NCBI RefSeq assembly: GCF_025127995.1
Contig: NZ_JAHLYP010000024.1
Location: 1-36,704, forward strand
DNA: 36,704 nt
Source of the DNA: Synechococcus sp. CS-1332
GTDB taxonomy: Bacteria; Cyanobacteriota; Cyanobacteriia; PCC-6307; Cyanobiaceae
Direction: 5' to 3'
Part shown: positions 16,910-26,117 of the stretch, in pieces
Position numbering within the stretch: position 1 is the stretch's first letter
How the letters are laid out: each line of letters opens with the position of its first letter
Position numbers and translations under genes: made by a program
Notes under the pieces: model-generated
Told to the model about the DNA's origin: nothing
The model's input: the letters and a program-made list of their open reading frames with translations, nothing else
The model's database searches: none

Positions 16910-18274
16910 TTGGCGCTACCCGTCGTCGCCGTGATCGGCCGCCCCAACGTGGGCAAGTCCACCCTGGTCAACAGGCTCTGCGGCAGCCGTGAGGCCATCG
17001 TTCACGACCAGCCCGGCGTCACCCGGGATCGCACCTACCAGGAGGGCTTCTGGGGCGACCGCATCTTCCGGGTGGTGGACACCGGCGGACTGGTGTTCGA
17101 CGACGACAGCGAATTCCTGCCCGAGATCCGGGAGCAGGCCAACCTGGCCCTGGCCGAGGCGTCTGTGGCCGTGGTGATCGTGGACGGCCAGCAGGGGGTC
17201 ACCGCCGCCGACGAATCCATCGCCGAGTGGCTGCGGGGCCAGTCGGTGCCGGTGCTGTTGGGGGTGAACAAGTGCGAATCCCCCGACCAGGGCCTGGCGA
17301 TGGCGGCCGATTTCTGGGGTCTGGGCCTGGGCGAACCCCATCCGATCTCCGCCATCCACGGTGCCGGCACCGGCGACCTGCTCGACCGGGTGATCAGCTT
17401 TCTGCCGGCCACCAACGAAACGGAGGGGCCCGAGCCGATCCAGCTGGCGATCATCGGCCGCCCCAACGTGGGCAAGTCGAGCCTGCTCAATGCCATCTGC
17501 GGCGAGAACCGGGCCATCGTCAGTCCGATCCGCGGCACCACCCGCGACACCATCGACACCACCCTTGAGAGGGAGGGGCTCACCTGGAAGCTCCTCGACA
17601 CCGCGGGCATCCGGCGGCGCCGCAGTGTCGACTACGGGCCGGAGTACTTCGGCATCACCCGTAGCTTCAAGGCGATCGAGCGCAGCGATGTCTGTGTGCT
17701 GGTGATCGATGCCCTCGACGGCGTCACCGAGCAGGATCAGCGCCTGGCGGGCCGCATCGAAGAGGACGGCCGCGCCTGTGCGGTGGTCGTCAACAAGTGG
17801 GACGCCATCGAGAAGGACAGCCACACCATGAGCGCCATGGAGAAGGAGCTGCGGGCCAAGCTCTACTTCCTTGACTGGGCGCCGATGCTGTTCACCTCCG
17901 CCCTCACCGGCCAGCGGGTGGAGAGCATCTTTGCGATCGCTGCAGTGGCGGTGGAGCAGCACCGTCGCCGGGTGAGCACCTCGGTGGTGAATGAGGTGCT
18001 GCAGGAGGCCCTGCGCTGGCGTTCGCCCCCCACCACCCGCGGTGGCCGCCAGGGCCGTCTTTACTACGGCACCCAGGTGGCGACCCGCCCCCCCAGCTTC
18101 ACCCTGTTCGTCAACGACCCCAAGCTGTTCGGCGACACCTACCGCCGCTATGTCGAGCGCCAGATCCGCGAGGCCCTGGGCTTTGAGGGATCGCCGGTGC
18201 GTCTGTTCTGGCGCGGTAAGCAGCAGCGCGACGCCGAGAAGGAGCAGGCCCGCCAGCAGAGCCGGGGCGGCTGA
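16910..18274 (+). CDS. der: Ribosome-assembly GTPase Der (EngA)
   Basis: Essential double GTPase for 50S ribosomal subunit maturation. Two tandem G domains each begin with GRPNVGKS (K16 in the first), have DTGG or DTAG as G3 and NKCE or NKWD as G4, and are followed by a C-terminal KH-like domain ending in basic residues. The length of 454 residues is typical. The start is a TTG at 16910, preceded by AAGGAA about 9 bases upstream, and gives the expected N terminus [17 protein letters not shown]. The gene opens a plus-strand run that continues through proC. Confidence 0.98.
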   Translation: MALPVVAVIGRPNVGKSTLVNRLCGSREAIVHDQPGVTRDRTYQEGFWGDRIFRVVDTGGLVFDDDSEFLPEIREQANLALAEASVAVVIVDGQQGVTAADESIAEWLRGQSVPVLLGVNKCESPDQGLAMAADFWGLGLGEPHPISAIHGAGTGDLLDRVISFLPATNETEGPEPIQLAIIGRPNVGKSSLLNAICGENRAIVSPIRGTTRDTIDTTLEREGLTWKLLDTAGIRRRRSVDYGPEYFGITRSFKAIERSDVCVLVIDALDGVTEQDQRLAGRIEEDGRACAVVVNKWDAIEKDSHTMSAMEKELRAKLYFLDWAPMLFTSALTGQRVESIFAIAAVAVEQHRRRVSTSVVNEVLQEALRWRSPPTTRGGRQGRLYYGTQVATRPPSFTLFVNDPKLFGDTYRRYVERQIREALGFEGSPVRLFWRGKQQRDAEKEQARQQSRGG

Positions 18275-18300
18275 AGTCGATGGTTGGGGGACTGGCCTGA

Positions 18301-19254
18301 ATGGACTGGTTGCGGCAACTGCCGATCGGTCAGTACGTCGATGACGGAGAGGTTGGCCGCGACGGTGGCGGTAGCTGGCTGAAGCGGCTCGATCCCCGGG
18401 TGAAGCTGGTCTGGACGGTGGCGTTCCTGGTGACGCCGATCCTGGCCGGACCGCTCTGGCGTCTTGCCCTGGTGGGGCTGCTGGTGCTGGTCACCGCCGT
18501 CTGCGGCCTGCCCTGGCGCCTCTGGCGGCAGAGCTTGCCGCTGTTGCTCGCTCTGGCGCTGCTGGTGGGTCTGCTGAGCGCCCTGCTGCCGGCCGGAGGG
18601 GGGGCGCCAGCCAGCCTCCAGCGTCCCCCTGGAGAACTGCGTCTGGTCCCCGGCTCGCCCGGTGCCCCGGCCCCGTCGCGGGCGGGCCTGTCCTGGGAGC
18701 TGGTGCGCTGGGGCCCTGTGATGGCAGGCCCCCTGGAGCTGGGCCCGCTGGTGGTGACACGCCGATCCGCCGAACTCGGCATCAATGGCGCCACCCTGCT
18801 GTTCACCGTTATCCACAGCGCCAATCTGCTGCTGCTCTCCACCCCCCCCGAGGAGCTGGTCTGGTCGATCTCCTGGTGGTTGGGTCCTCTGAAGGCGCTG
18901 GGCTGGCCCGTGGAGCGCCTGGGGTTCACCCTGCTGTTGTCCCTGCGCTTCCTGCCCCTGGTCCAGGAGGAGCTGCAGAACCTGCTGCGTTCGATCGCCA
19001 CCCGGGCGGTGAGTCTGCGTCGGTTGGGCTGGAAGGCCAGTCTCGGACTGGTGCTGGCGGTGGGGGAGCGTCTGCTGGCCAACGTACTACTGCGCTCTGA
19101 GCAGGGGGCGGAGGCCCTGATGGCACGGGGCGGGATGTGGCTCCCCCCCGACCGGCTGCATCAACCGGCGGCCACCCCCACCCTCGCCAGCCTGGTGGCG
19201 GTGCTGGCCCTGGTGGGCCTGCTGGCGCTTCGCTGGAAAGTCGGTGCCCTTTAA
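18301..19254 (+). CDS. CbiQ/EcfT-type ECF transporter permease
   Basis: Integral membrane T component of an energy-coupling-factor transporter. Its 317 residues include hydrophobic segments (VWTVAFLVTPILAGPLWRLA, LLLALALLVGLLSALL and others), a start typical of the family (WLKRLDPRVKLVWTVAFL), and a cytoplasmic basic helix RSIATRAVSLRRLGWK followed by RSEQGAEALMARG, matching the coupling motifs that contact the ATPases. The substrate is undefined, because no S component or ATPase is nearby. A roughly 60-residue Gly/Pro-rich loop after residue 95 is unusual. It lies between der and pipX, an arrangement I recall in other picocyanobacteria. Confidence 0.88.
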   Translation: MDWLRQLPIGQYVDDGEVGRDGGGSWLKRLDPRVKLVWTVAFLVTPILAGPLWRLALVGLLVLVTAVCGLPWRLWRQSLPLLLALALLVGLLSALLPAGGGAPASLQRPPGELRLVPGSPGAPAPSRAGLSWELVRWGPVMAGPLELGPLVVTRRSAELGINGATLLFTVIHSANLLLLSTPPEELVWSISWWLGPLKALGWPVERLGFTLLLSLRFLPLVQEELQNLLRSIATRAVSLRRLGWKASLGLVLAVGERLLANVLLRSEQGAEALMARGGMWLPPDRLHQPAATPTLASLVAVLALVGLLALRWKVGAL

Positions 19255-19276
19255 TGGCCGGAGCCAGCAGGGAGTC

Positions 19277-19543
19277 GTGAGCACGGAGCGCTATCTGAAC
19301 CACCCCACGTTCGGGATGCTCTATCGGGTAGCGCCGGTGGCCGAGAGCCGCGATCTCTACGCCACTCTCTATGCCCAGCGCATCTTCTTCCTGGTCACGC
19401 TCCAGGAGCGGGGGGCCCATTTCGAGGTGATCCCCCTGATGGACGCCCGCCATCTCGCCGAACAGAACCTGGCCCGCTGCCGCCGCGAGGGGCCCGAGGC
19501 CCAGGCCCGCTGGCGCCAGCTCTTCGACCAGACCTTCATCTGA
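19277..19543 (+). CDS. pipX: PII-interacting protein X, NtcA coactivator
   Basis: PipX binds either NtcA with 2-oxoglutarate (activating nitrogen-assimilation genes) or PII, so it links nitrogen status to transcription. The 88-residue protein starting at the GTG at 19277 (MSTERYLNHPTFGMLYRVAP) has the Tudor-like domain followed by two helices. Y32 and R35, residues important for partner binding in S. elongatus PipX, are conserved (LYAQR). The in-frame sequence before the GTG is not family-like, which settles the start. The stop overlaps the pipY ATG (TGATG), so the two are translationally coupled. Confidence 0.95.
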   Translation: MSTERYLNHPTFGMLYRVAPVAESRDLYATLYAQRIFFLVTLQERGAHFEVIPLMDARHLAEQNLARCRREGPEAQARWRQLFDQTFI

Positions 19544-20229
19544 TGGCGGAGGCGTCGCCGGAGGCGGCCGAAATGATTGGCTCCAGCCTGGAGGAGAGGC
19601 TTCAGGTCTTCCGGGCCGCGCTGCCTGCCACCACCCGGCTGCTGGCGGTGTCCAAGGGCCATCCGGCCGACCTGGTGCGCCGGGCCGCAGCCCTTGGCCA
19701 GCGAAGCTTCGGCGAGAGCCGGCTGCAGGAAGCCATCGCCAAGCAGGAGGCCCTGGCCGACCTCCCCGATCTCGACTGGCACTTCATTGGCCGGCTGCAG
19801 GCCAACAAGGCCCGCGCCGTGCTGCGCCGCTTCGGCACGATCCATTCGGTCGACAGCCTGGAGCTGGCCCAGCGGCTGCAGCGGATCGCCGCCGAGGAAG
19901 GGTTGGCCCCGGGGATCCTGCTGCAGGTGAAGTTCCGCCCCGACCCGGCCAAGACCGGTTTCGAGCCTGCCGAGGTGCGTGCCCTGGGGGCCGATTTGGA
20001 GCGCCTGCAGCCGCTGCGTTGTCTTGGACTGATGACCATCGCTCCGTTGGGTCTCACCGCTGAGGCCCGCCTTGAGCTGTTCCGGGAGTGCCGCGATCTG
20101 GCCGATGGGATGGGGCTGCACGACTGCTCGATGGGGATGAGCGGCGATTGGCGTGAGGCCGTGACGGCCGGGAGCACCTGGGTGCGCCTCGGCAGTGTTC
20201 TGTTTGGAAGTCGCCCAATCCAGCCATGA
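19543..20229 (+). CDS. pipY: PLP homeostasis protein PipY (YggS/PROSC family)
   Basis: Pyridoxal-phosphate-binding single-domain TIM barrel that keeps PLP and amino/keto acid pools balanced. The PLP lysine is K38 in [13 protein letters not shown]; other family marks are [21 protein letters not shown], and [22 protein letters not shown] near the C terminus. The length of 228 residues is normal. It overlaps the pipX stop; the pipX-pipY pairing is known in cyanobacteria, where the two are functionally linked. The stop overlaps an ATG at 20226 that could in principle start the sepF frame. Confidence 0.97.
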   Translation: MAEASPEAAEMIGSSLEERLQVFRAALPATTRLLAVSKGHPADLVRRAAALGQRSFGESRLQEAIAKQEALADLPDLDWHFIGRLQANKARAVLRRFGTIHSVDSLELAQRLQRIAAEEGLAPGILLQVKFRPDPAKTGFEPAEVRALGADLERLQPLRCLGLMTIAPLGLTAEARLELFRECRDLADGMGLHDCSMGMSGDWREAVTAGSTWVRLGSVLFGSRPIQP

Positions 20230-20303
20230 AAGGGCGTTCGGATCTTGCCGGCACGGATGTGGGACGCTATTCAAGGCCAAGCATCCTTCCCGAGGTCGAC
20301 TCC

Positions 20304-20876
20304 GTGTCGTTGTTCTCCCGCCTGCGTGCCGTCGTCTCCGGTGACGACTATCTCGATGGCGACTTCGACGACGAACTCGACTACGACCCCGGTGACACAA
20401 CCACCAGCTCCACCGCCGCTTCCACGGCCACCAGAAACCCTGGAGCCCTGGCTCTGAGCACGGATTTCTCCACCGACGATCCCTTCGCCGGAACCAACGT
20501 CATCGGCATGCCTGGTATCACCAGTGCCGTGGCCGAGGTGTGTCTGATGGAGCCGCGCAGCTTCGACGAAATGCCCCGCGCGATTCAGGCCTTGAGGGAG
20601 CGCAAGACCGTCATCCTCAATCTCACGATGATGGAGCCGGATCAGGCCCAGCGCGCCGTTGATTTCGTGGCCGGCGGCACCTTCGCCATCGATGGTCACC
20701 AGGAGCGGGTGGGCGAGAGCATTTTCCTGTTCGCCCCCAGCTGCGTCACGGTCACCACCGCCGGTGGTGAGGATGCCGCCTCCCCCACCGTGGTCTCAGG
20801 CCGCACCGGCCCGGTCGACGACCAGCAGGAGGCCGCCCCGAGCCCCGCCTGGGGCCGTTCGGATGCCATGGTCTGA
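20304..20876 (+). CDS. sepF: Cell-division protein SepF (Cdv2)
   Basis: SepF bundles FtsZ filaments and tethers them to the membrane. The protein begins [15 protein letters not shown], the amphipathic membrane-binding helix normally found at the very N terminus. An acidic Ser/Thr-rich linker follows, then the globular domain ([51 protein letters not shown]). The GTG at 20304 is preferred because it puts that helix at the terminus. An ATG at 20226 forms ATGA with the pipY stop and would add 26 unrelated residues. The C-terminal tail overlaps the proC start by 14 bases. Confidence 0.94.
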   Translation: MSLFSRLRAVVSGDDYLDGDFDDELDYDPGDTTTSSTAASTATRNPGALALSTDFSTDDPFAGTNVIGMPGITSAVAEVCLMEPRSFDEMPRAIQALRERKTVILNLTMMEPDQAQRAVDFVAGGTFAIDGHQERVGESIFLFAPSCVTVTTAGGEDAASPTVVSGRTGPVDDQQEAAPSPAWGRSDAMV

Positions 20877-21702
20877 CACCGTCGGGGTCGTAGGTCTGGG
20901 CCGGATGGCCCGGGCCCTGCTTCTGCCGCTGCTGGATAGCGGTCTGGTGGCCCGTTCCGATGTTCGGGCGGCGGTGGCCACGGAGGCCTCGGCCCGCAAC
21001 CTGGCTGAGCAGCTCGGCGTCCAGGTCTCCACCGACGCTGCCCAGGCCTGGTCGGCCTCGGTGGTGCTGCTGGCGGTCAAGCCCCAGCAGATTGAAGCGG
21101 TGGCCCCCGCGGCGGCGGCAGCCCTGGCGGCTTCTGAGGCGGCGGTCGGGTCGGCACCACCCGGCCGCGAGCCCCTGCTGATCTCCGTGCTGGCGGGGGT
21201 GCCGCTGCGGCGGCTCCAGGCCCTGTTCCCGGGACGTGCCTGCGTGCGGGCCGTTCCCAACACCCCGGCCATGGTCCGGGCTGGCCTCACGGGTCTGAGC
21301 TGGGGAGCGGGCGTCGACGAAGGCCGGCGCGAGGAGGTCCGCCAGCTGTTCGCCCAGGTCGGGGAGGTGCTTGACCTGCCCGAGCCCCAACTCGACCCCT
21401 TCCTGGCGCTGACCTCCTCCGGTCCGGCCTTCCTGGCCCTTGTGGCTGAATCCATGGCCGATGGGGCGGTGGCGGCGGGCCTGCCCCGGCCCCTGGCCAG
21501 CCACCTGGCCCACCGCACGATGGCGGGCACGGCGGCCCTGCTCATGGGCCAGGAGCTGCATCCCGGCGAGCTCAAGGACATGGTGACCAGCCCCGCCGGC
21601 ACCACGGCCGCCGGCCTGAGGGAGCTGGAGCGGGCCGGCCTGCGTTCGGCCCTGATCGAAGCGGTGCTGGCCGCGACGGAGCGCAGCCGCCAGCTGGCCT
21701 GA
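20863..21702 (+). CDS. proC: Pyrroline-5-carboxylate reductase
   Basis: Last step of proline synthesis, NAD(P)H-dependent reduction of pyrroline-5-carboxylate. The Rossmann start [47 protein letters not shown] and the signature [20 protein letters not shown] are all present. It has 279 residues from the ATG at 20863, which lies inside the end of sepF in another frame. The sepF-proC neighbourhood is conserved in cyanobacteria and in many Gram-positives. It ends the plus-strand run and converges on plsY with a 34-base gap. Confidence 0.97.
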   Translation: MPWSDTVGVVGLGRMARALLLPLLDSGLVARSDVRAAVATEASARNLAEQLGVQVSTDAAQAWSASVVLLAVKPQQIEAVAPAAAAALAASEAAVGSAPPGREPLLISVLAGVPLRRLQALFPGRACVRAVPNTPAMVRAGLTGLSWGAGVDEGRREEVRQLFAQVGEVLDLPEPQLDPFLALTSSGPAFLALVAESMADGAVAAGLPRPLASHLAHRTMAGTAALLMGQELHPGELKDMVTSPAGTTAAGLRELERAGLRSALIEAVLAATERSRQLA

Positions 21703-21736
21703 ACCCCCTTCAGGGCGGACCTACGACCCAGCCCGT

Positions 21737-22375
21737 TCAGCTGCGGCCGGCCCCCAGCCTCGGTTCGGTGCCGGCCATCAGCCGCTGCAGGTTGCTGCGG
21801 TGCCGCCAGAGCACCAGCGCCGTGGTGAGCAGGGCCAGGCTCAGGTAGGCCGGCCGCAGGCCAGAAGCGCCGAAGGAGCCCAGCATCAGCAACGGCAGCG
21901 ACAGGGCCGCCACCACGCTGGAGAGCGACACGATCCGGCTGAGGCTCAAGGTGGTGAGAAAGATGCCGAAACAGGCCAGACCCACGGGCCAGGTCAGGCC
22001 CAGCAGCATGCCCAGGCCGGTGGCCACCGCCTTGCCGCCTTTCCAGCCCAGCCACACCGGCCAGATGTGGCCCGCCAGGGCCGCCAGGCCCGCCGCCACC
22101 ACCCCCCAGTCGCTGGCGGTGCTGAACTCCCCGAGGGGTTGGAGCACCGCTTTGGCCAGCAGCACGGCCGCGGTGCCCTTGAGCACGTCGAGCAGGAACA
22201 CCGCCAGCGCAGGACCTTTGCCCAGCACCCGCAGCACGTTGGTGGCACCGGTGGAGCCTGAGCCCTCCTGGCGCAGGTCGATGCCGGCGAGCCAGCGGCC
22301 CGCCAGCCACCCGAAGGGAATCGAGCCCAGCAGATAGCCCGCTGGCAACAGCAGCAGATCGGGAAGGAAGGCCAT
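21737..22375 (-). CDS. plsY: Acyl-phosphate glycerol-3-phosphate acyltransferase PlsY
   Basis: Membrane enzyme that puts the first acyl chain on glycerol-3-phosphate using acyl-phosphate. The family motifs are clear: GYLLGSIPFGWLAGRW, GSGSTGATNVLR, and GHIWPVWLGWKGGKAVATGLG, with about six transmembrane helices and a basic C terminus. It has 212 residues from the ATG at 22375. The frame is open further upstream, but that part is not family-like. It is the last gene of a minus-strand run of membrane-lipid and unknown genes, 52 bases after the DUF3086 gene. Confidence 0.95.
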   Translation of the reverse strand: MAFLPDLLLLPAGYLLGSIPFGWLAGRWLAGIDLRQEGSGSTGATNVLRVLGKGPALAVFLLDVLKGTAAVLLAKAVLQPLGEFSTASDWGVVAAGLAALAGHIWPVWLGWKGGKAVATGLGMLLGLTWPVGLACFGIFLTTLSLSRIVSLSSVVAALSLPLLMLGSFGASGLRPAYLSLALLTTALVLWRHRSNLQRLMAGTEPRLGAGRS

Positions 22376-22427
22376 GGGAGAAGGAAAGGGGGGCGCGGAC
22401 CTGGCTGGGTCGAGCGGATCTTGAGCG

Positions 22428-23366
22428 TCAGTAAAGATCGGCTTCGGCGTCGATCTCACCGGGACCGGCCGCGAAGGCCAGCCACAGGGGGAACTGCAGG
22501 ATGGGGATCTCGATCACCTGCTCAGCCGCATCGATCACGATGAAGGGCAGCTCGCCCCGTTCCTCGAGCCGATCGGCCCGCTCGATCAGGGCGTCGGGTC
22601 GCTCGAACAGCACGATGCCGCTGGCGGGGCCGAAGTCGTCACGGCTCAGCCCCAGGCAGTCCTGCAGTCCCCGTCGCCATTCCCCCAGCCGCTCGGGCTG
22701 GCTGGCCAGAACCAGGGTCTGGAAGCGCTCGCCGTAGAGCTCCCCAAGGATCGCGATCGCCGCCGCCGCCGCCAGGGCGTTGCGGCTGCGGCTGCCGCCA
22801 CTGGCCTGGGCGCCCCGCCCGCCCTGGGAGAGGAACCAGTCCTCCAGCCTGGAGGCGGCCGAGGGCTCCAGGGTGCGGCGCAGCTTCCAGGGATCGGCGT
22901 AGAAATCGGGCTGGCCGCCGAACTGCCCCAACCGTTCACGGACCAGGTCCGCGTCGTCGCAGAACAGGCCGGCGGCGGCGGGGGCCACGGCGGCCTCCCC
23001 GGCGTCGCCGCTTTCAAGGCCGGGTGATGGTTGGTCGAGGGGGGAGGGCTGGACCACCAGCGGCTGGACCACCAGCTCCATCTGCTCGGCCGCGGCAGCC
23101 AGATCCTGCAGGGCCCCCACCAGGTACTCCTGGAAACCCTTGAGCCGCCGGGCGATGGCATCCGACTGACCGGCGAAGCTGCCGGCGATCTCCTGGTTGA
23201 TCTGCTCCCGGCGGGCCTCCAGCTGGTTGATCTCCCCCAGGAGTTCGGTGCGGCGCTGCCGCAGCTCCGCCAGGGCCAGGTCGAGCAGCCCCCCATCACC
23301 AGTGGCGGCGTCCTGGGAGGCGGTTTCCTCTGGATGGATGGCGGGTGGTTCGGCTTGGTCGCTCAT
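22428..23366 (-). CDS. DUF3086 family protein
   Basis: Cyanobacterial protein of unknown function, 312 residues. Residues about 25-80 form a coiled coil (LALAELRQRRTELLGEINQL onward, with SFAGQSDAIARRLKGFQEYL after it). A Pro-rich linker leads to a C-terminal alpha/beta domain that includes DPWKLRRTLEPSAASRLEDW and ends LPFIVIDAAEQVIEIPILQF. I recognise the family from this coiled-coil plus C-terminal domain arrangement. There is no signal peptide. It lies between the DUF3119 gene (30-base gap) and plsY on the same strand, so a role tied to the membrane or envelope is plausible but unproven. Confidence 0.82.
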   Translation of the reverse strand: MSDQAEPPAIHPEETASQDAATGDGGLLDLALAELRQRRTELLGEINQLEARREQINQEIAGSFAGQSDAIARRLKGFQEYLVGALQDLAAAAEQMELVVQPLVVQPSPLDQPSPGLESGDAGEAAVAPAAAGLFCDDADLVRERLGQFGGQPDFYADPWKLRRTLEPSAASRLEDWFLSQGGRGAQASGGSRSRNALAAAAAIAILGELYGERFQTLVLASQPERLGEWRRGLQDCLGLSRDDFGPASGIVLFERPDALIERADRLEERGELPFIVIDAAEQVIEIPILQFPLWLAFAAGPGEIDAEADLY

Positions 23367-23396
23367 GGCAGGAAGTGAAGCAAGGCAGCGGTGGAC

Positions 23397-23834
23397 TCAG
23401 GCGTGGTCGCTGGGAGCGGCTTTGGTGGGCGGCAGGCGCTGCTCCAGCTGCTGCCGCAGGGCTGTGGCGTCGAACAGCATCGGCAGCAAGTGAAGGCTCT
23501 TCTCCTCCCGGAAATAGAACAGCACAGGCAGGGCCGGCCACCAGACCCGCCAGCCGATCCAGGCGTCGTAGGGGAAGCTGCGGATCACGGTGTCGCGGCG
23601 GGCCACCAGCAGGGCCTGCGGCGCGAAGCGCAACCGCAGCAGGGCCGACTGCAGCAGCAGGAACAGGCCCATCAGCCCCGTTGCCAGGGCCAGCCAGACA
23701 ACACCACCCCAGAGGGGCCGCAGCGCCAGGGAGGCGGCCGCCAGCAGCAGCACCCCGATCGGCACCCAGAAGCGGGGGCGGAGCACCACCTCGTCGGCGG
23801 AGGAGTTTGGAGGTGTGGAGGGTGCGGTGGTCAT
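23397..23834 (-). CDS. DUF3119 family membrane protein
   Basis: A 145-residue protein with two adjacent hydrophobic helices (FWVPIGVLLLAAASLALRPL and VVWLALATGLMGLFLLLQSA), followed by a PH-like basic beta domain (LRLRFAPQALLVARRDTVIR, FPYDAWIGWRVWWPALPVLF) and a C-terminal helix. This is the pattern of the cyanobacterial DUF3119 family, function unknown. The ATG overlaps the stop of the MlaE-type permease gene as ATGA, so translation of the two is probably coupled, and the protein may assist that transporter. Confidence 0.8.
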   Translation of the reverse strand: MTTAPSTPPNSSADEVVLRPRFWVPIGVLLLAAASLALRPLWGGVVWLALATGLMGLFLLLQSALLRLRFAPQALLVARRDTVIRSFPYDAWIGWRVWWPALPVLFYFREEKSLHLLPMLFDATALRQQLEQRLPPTKAAPSDHA

Positions 23835-24580
23835 TGTCCGAAGAGCAATTGGGTGAGCAGCACGTCCACCAGGGCGACGGTGACGAGAATCATGACGACG
23901 GCGCCGGTGGTGCTGGTGCCCACCTCCTTGGGCCCCCCTCGTGTGGTGAGCCCCCAGCCGCAGGCGATCACGGCGATCATCAGACCGAACACGACGGCCT
24001 TGAGCAGCATCGAGGGCAGGTCGTCGGGCTGCATCCAGACCCGTACGGAGTTCCAGAAGACCGTCGGTGGAATGCTGTAGAGGAGGGTGCTGCTCACCTG
24101 GCCCGACCAGATCGCCATCCAGAAGAACAGCAGGCATTGCACGGGCGCCATCACCACCATGGCCAGCACCCGTGGCACCACCAGATACTCCACCGGGTCG
24201 GTGCGCAGCATCGTGATGGCGTCGATCTGCTCGGTCACCTTCATCGTTCCCAGCTGGGCGGCATAGGCTGTGGCCACCTTGCCGGTGAGCAGGGTGGCGG
24301 TGAGCAGCGGCGCGATCTCCCGCGATAGGCCCAGGGCCAGCAGCCCCCCCACGGCGGAGCTGGCCCCCTGCTTGGAGAGTTCAGCTGCCACCTGGATGTT
24401 GAACACGGTGCCGGCGGCCAGGGCCGTGATCAGCACGATCAGGAAGCTGCCCGGTCCGGCCTCCAGAAGTTCCTGGACCAGGTCGGCCGTGCCGATGCGG
24501 CCACGGGCGATGGCGCTCACGGCCTGACCGCCGATCATCAGGCTGGCGCCCAGTCGCTGCAGCCAGCGCGGCGGCTTCAT
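23831..24580 (-). CDS. MlaE-type lipid ABC transporter permease
   Basis: Permease of the MlaE/YrbE (TGD1-like) family that moves phospholipids or related lipids between membranes with an ATPase and an MCE protein. The characteristic stretches are SFLIVLITALAAGTVFNIQV, GLSREIAPLLTATLLTGKVA, AAQLGTMKVTEQIDAITMLR and DPVEYLVVPRVLA. The length of 249 residues is normal. No ATPase or MCE gene lies in the window, so the partners are elsewhere. Both ends overlap neighbours by ATGA: the MFS gene upstream and the DUF3119 gene downstream. Confidence 0.93.
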   Translation of the reverse strand: MKPPRWLQRLGASLMIGGQAVSAIARGRIGTADLVQELLEAGPGSFLIVLITALAAGTVFNIQVAAELSKQGASSAVGGLLALGLSREIAPLLTATLLTGKVATAYAAQLGTMKVTEQIDAITMLRTDPVEYLVVPRVLAMVVMAPVQCLLFFWMAIWSGQVSSTLLYSIPPTVFWNSVRVWMQPDDLPSMLLKAVVFGLMIAVIACGWGLTTRGGPKEVGTSTTGAVVMILVTVALVDVLLTQLLFGQ

Positions 24581-26085
24581 GGTGCGGAGGCCGTCAGGGT
24601 CTCCGGGTGAGGGCCCCGATCAGGCCACCGCCGCATCACCACCAGGCCCAGCACCACCAGCAGCGCCGGGATCAGGCCCATGCACATCCGGATCGCCAGC
24701 AGGGCGCTGTCGGGTTGCAGGATGCCCTTGGCCGCCTGGTAGCCGCTGAGGCTCATCAGGTTGCCGAAGAAGAAGAGGGCCAGGCTGATGCAGATCTTCT
24801 GGGTGAACACCATCCAGGCGCTGTAGAGGCCGGCGGGCTTTTCCGGATCGGCATCGATGGCATCGGGCAGCAGGGCCCAGGGGATCAGGTAGGCGGTGGA
24901 GGCCCCCAGGCCCACAATCACGATCGTCGCCACCAGGGCGCACAGGCGCACCAGATTCCCGGCCGAGGCGGTCGGCCCGATGCTGGCGTCGAGCGGAACA
25001 AGCACCATGGCCATCAGACAGGCGACGATCCACAGAACCGTGCCCCAGTGCAGGGCCGTGAGGCGGCCGCGCTGGCGGGCGATGGCGGTCCACAGCTGGA
25101 GCCCGATCAGGGTGCTGATCTGGAAGGGGAGCAGGATCCAGTTGCTCCAGCCTTCCGGCAGCCGCATCACCACCGGCAGATAGATCAGCGCCGCCGTCTG
25201 CATGATCTGGAGGGCGCACCAGAGCAGCAGGTAGAGGCCAAGCACCATCTGGAAGCGCCCGTTGCTGCCCACCCGGGCCAGGAGCCGCCGTGTGGTGCCC
25301 CGTTGGCTGGTGGGGCGCTGGCAATTCCGCGCTGCCGGGGCGATCCCCCAGCCGCAGAGCAAGGTGGAGCAGGTGATCAGCACCCCAGAGAAGATCCCCA
25401 CCTGCAGGTAACTGTCGGGGTTCTGGTGATCCTTCAGCAGCACGCCCCCCAGCACGATCCCCACCAGGCCGGCAATGATCGAGCCGGTGAAGCGGGCGCT
25501 GTTGAGTCGGGTGCGCAGGTTGACGCTGGTGGTGAGTTCCGCCGCCAGGGCTGAGTAGGGAAGGTTGACGCAGGTGTAGAGGCTGTTGGCCACCATCGAG
25601 ATGGCCACAAACACGGCGAACCTGACCCAGAGACCTCCCGGTGGCAGCCACCACATCAGGGCCATGGCGAAGCCGAGCGGTACGGCGCTGCCGAGAATCC
25701 ACGGCAGCCTTGGGCCCCAGGGAGAACGTGTCTTGTCGCTCAGCCAGCCCACGACCGGGTCGTTGATGGCATCCCAGAGCCGGGCCGTCATCAGCACCAG
25801 GCCGGCCATCCAGGCCGGCAGCCCCGCCGCCGAGGTGTAAAAAATGAACAGATAGAAGCCGATCAGGGAGGCGGCCATCCCCGTGCCGGCGTCCCCCATG
25901 CCATAGGCCAGGAGCACCCTGCGGCGTTCACCGGGTGGAAGGTCCGCCGTATCCACAACATCCGTCGGCAGGTCCGGCGCTGACGGCGGCGGGGTGGACG
26001 GCGTGGGGGAGGTCAAACCTGGAGGCGCTCCGGGGGTGGTCGTCCAGTGTGGGTCGTCCGGTCTTGGTTGGCCGGTGCAGGTCAT
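24577..26085 (-). CDS. MFS transporter, GPH (melibiose symporter-like) family
   Basis: A 502-residue, roughly 12-helix permease. A Pro/Thr-rich cytoplasmic tail of about 55 residues precedes the first helix (RRRVLLAYGMGDAGTGMAAS). The motif ARLWDAINDPVVGWLSDKTR between helices 2 and 3, and PYSALAAELT, are typical of the glycoside-pentoside-hexuronide cation symporters. The substrate is unknown; cyanobacterial members are often annotated simply as sugar transporters. It heads the minus-strand run MFS - mlaE - DUF3119 (joined by ATGA overlaps) - DUF3086 - plsY. A LexA-like palindrome lies 32 bases upstream of its ATG. Confidence 0.87.
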   Translation of the reverse strand: MTCTGQPRPDDPHWTTTPGAPPGLTSPTPSTPPPSAPDLPTDVVDTADLPPGERRRVLLAYGMGDAGTGMAASLIGFYLFIFYTSAAGLPAWMAGLVLMTARLWDAINDPVVGWLSDKTRSPWGPRLPWILGSAVPLGFAMALMWWLPPGGLWVRFAVFVAISMVANSLYTCVNLPYSALAAELTTSVNLRTRLNSARFTGSIIAGLVGIVLGGVLLKDHQNPDSYLQVGIFSGVLITCSTLLCGWGIAPAARNCQRPTSQRGTTRRLLARVGSNGRFQMVLGLYLLLWCALQIMQTAALIYLPVVMRLPEGWSNWILLPFQISTLIGLQLWTAIARQRGRLTALHWGTVLWIVACLMAMVLVPLDASIGPTASAGNLVRLCALVATIVIVGLGASTAYLIPWALLPDAIDADPEKPAGLYSAWMVFTQKICISLALFFFGNLMSLSGYQAAKGILQPDSALLAIRMCMGLIPALLVVLGLVVMRRWPDRGPHPETLTASAP

Positions 26086-26117
26086 AATGCTGCAGCCGGT
26101 TCCCGGGATCCAGCTCC

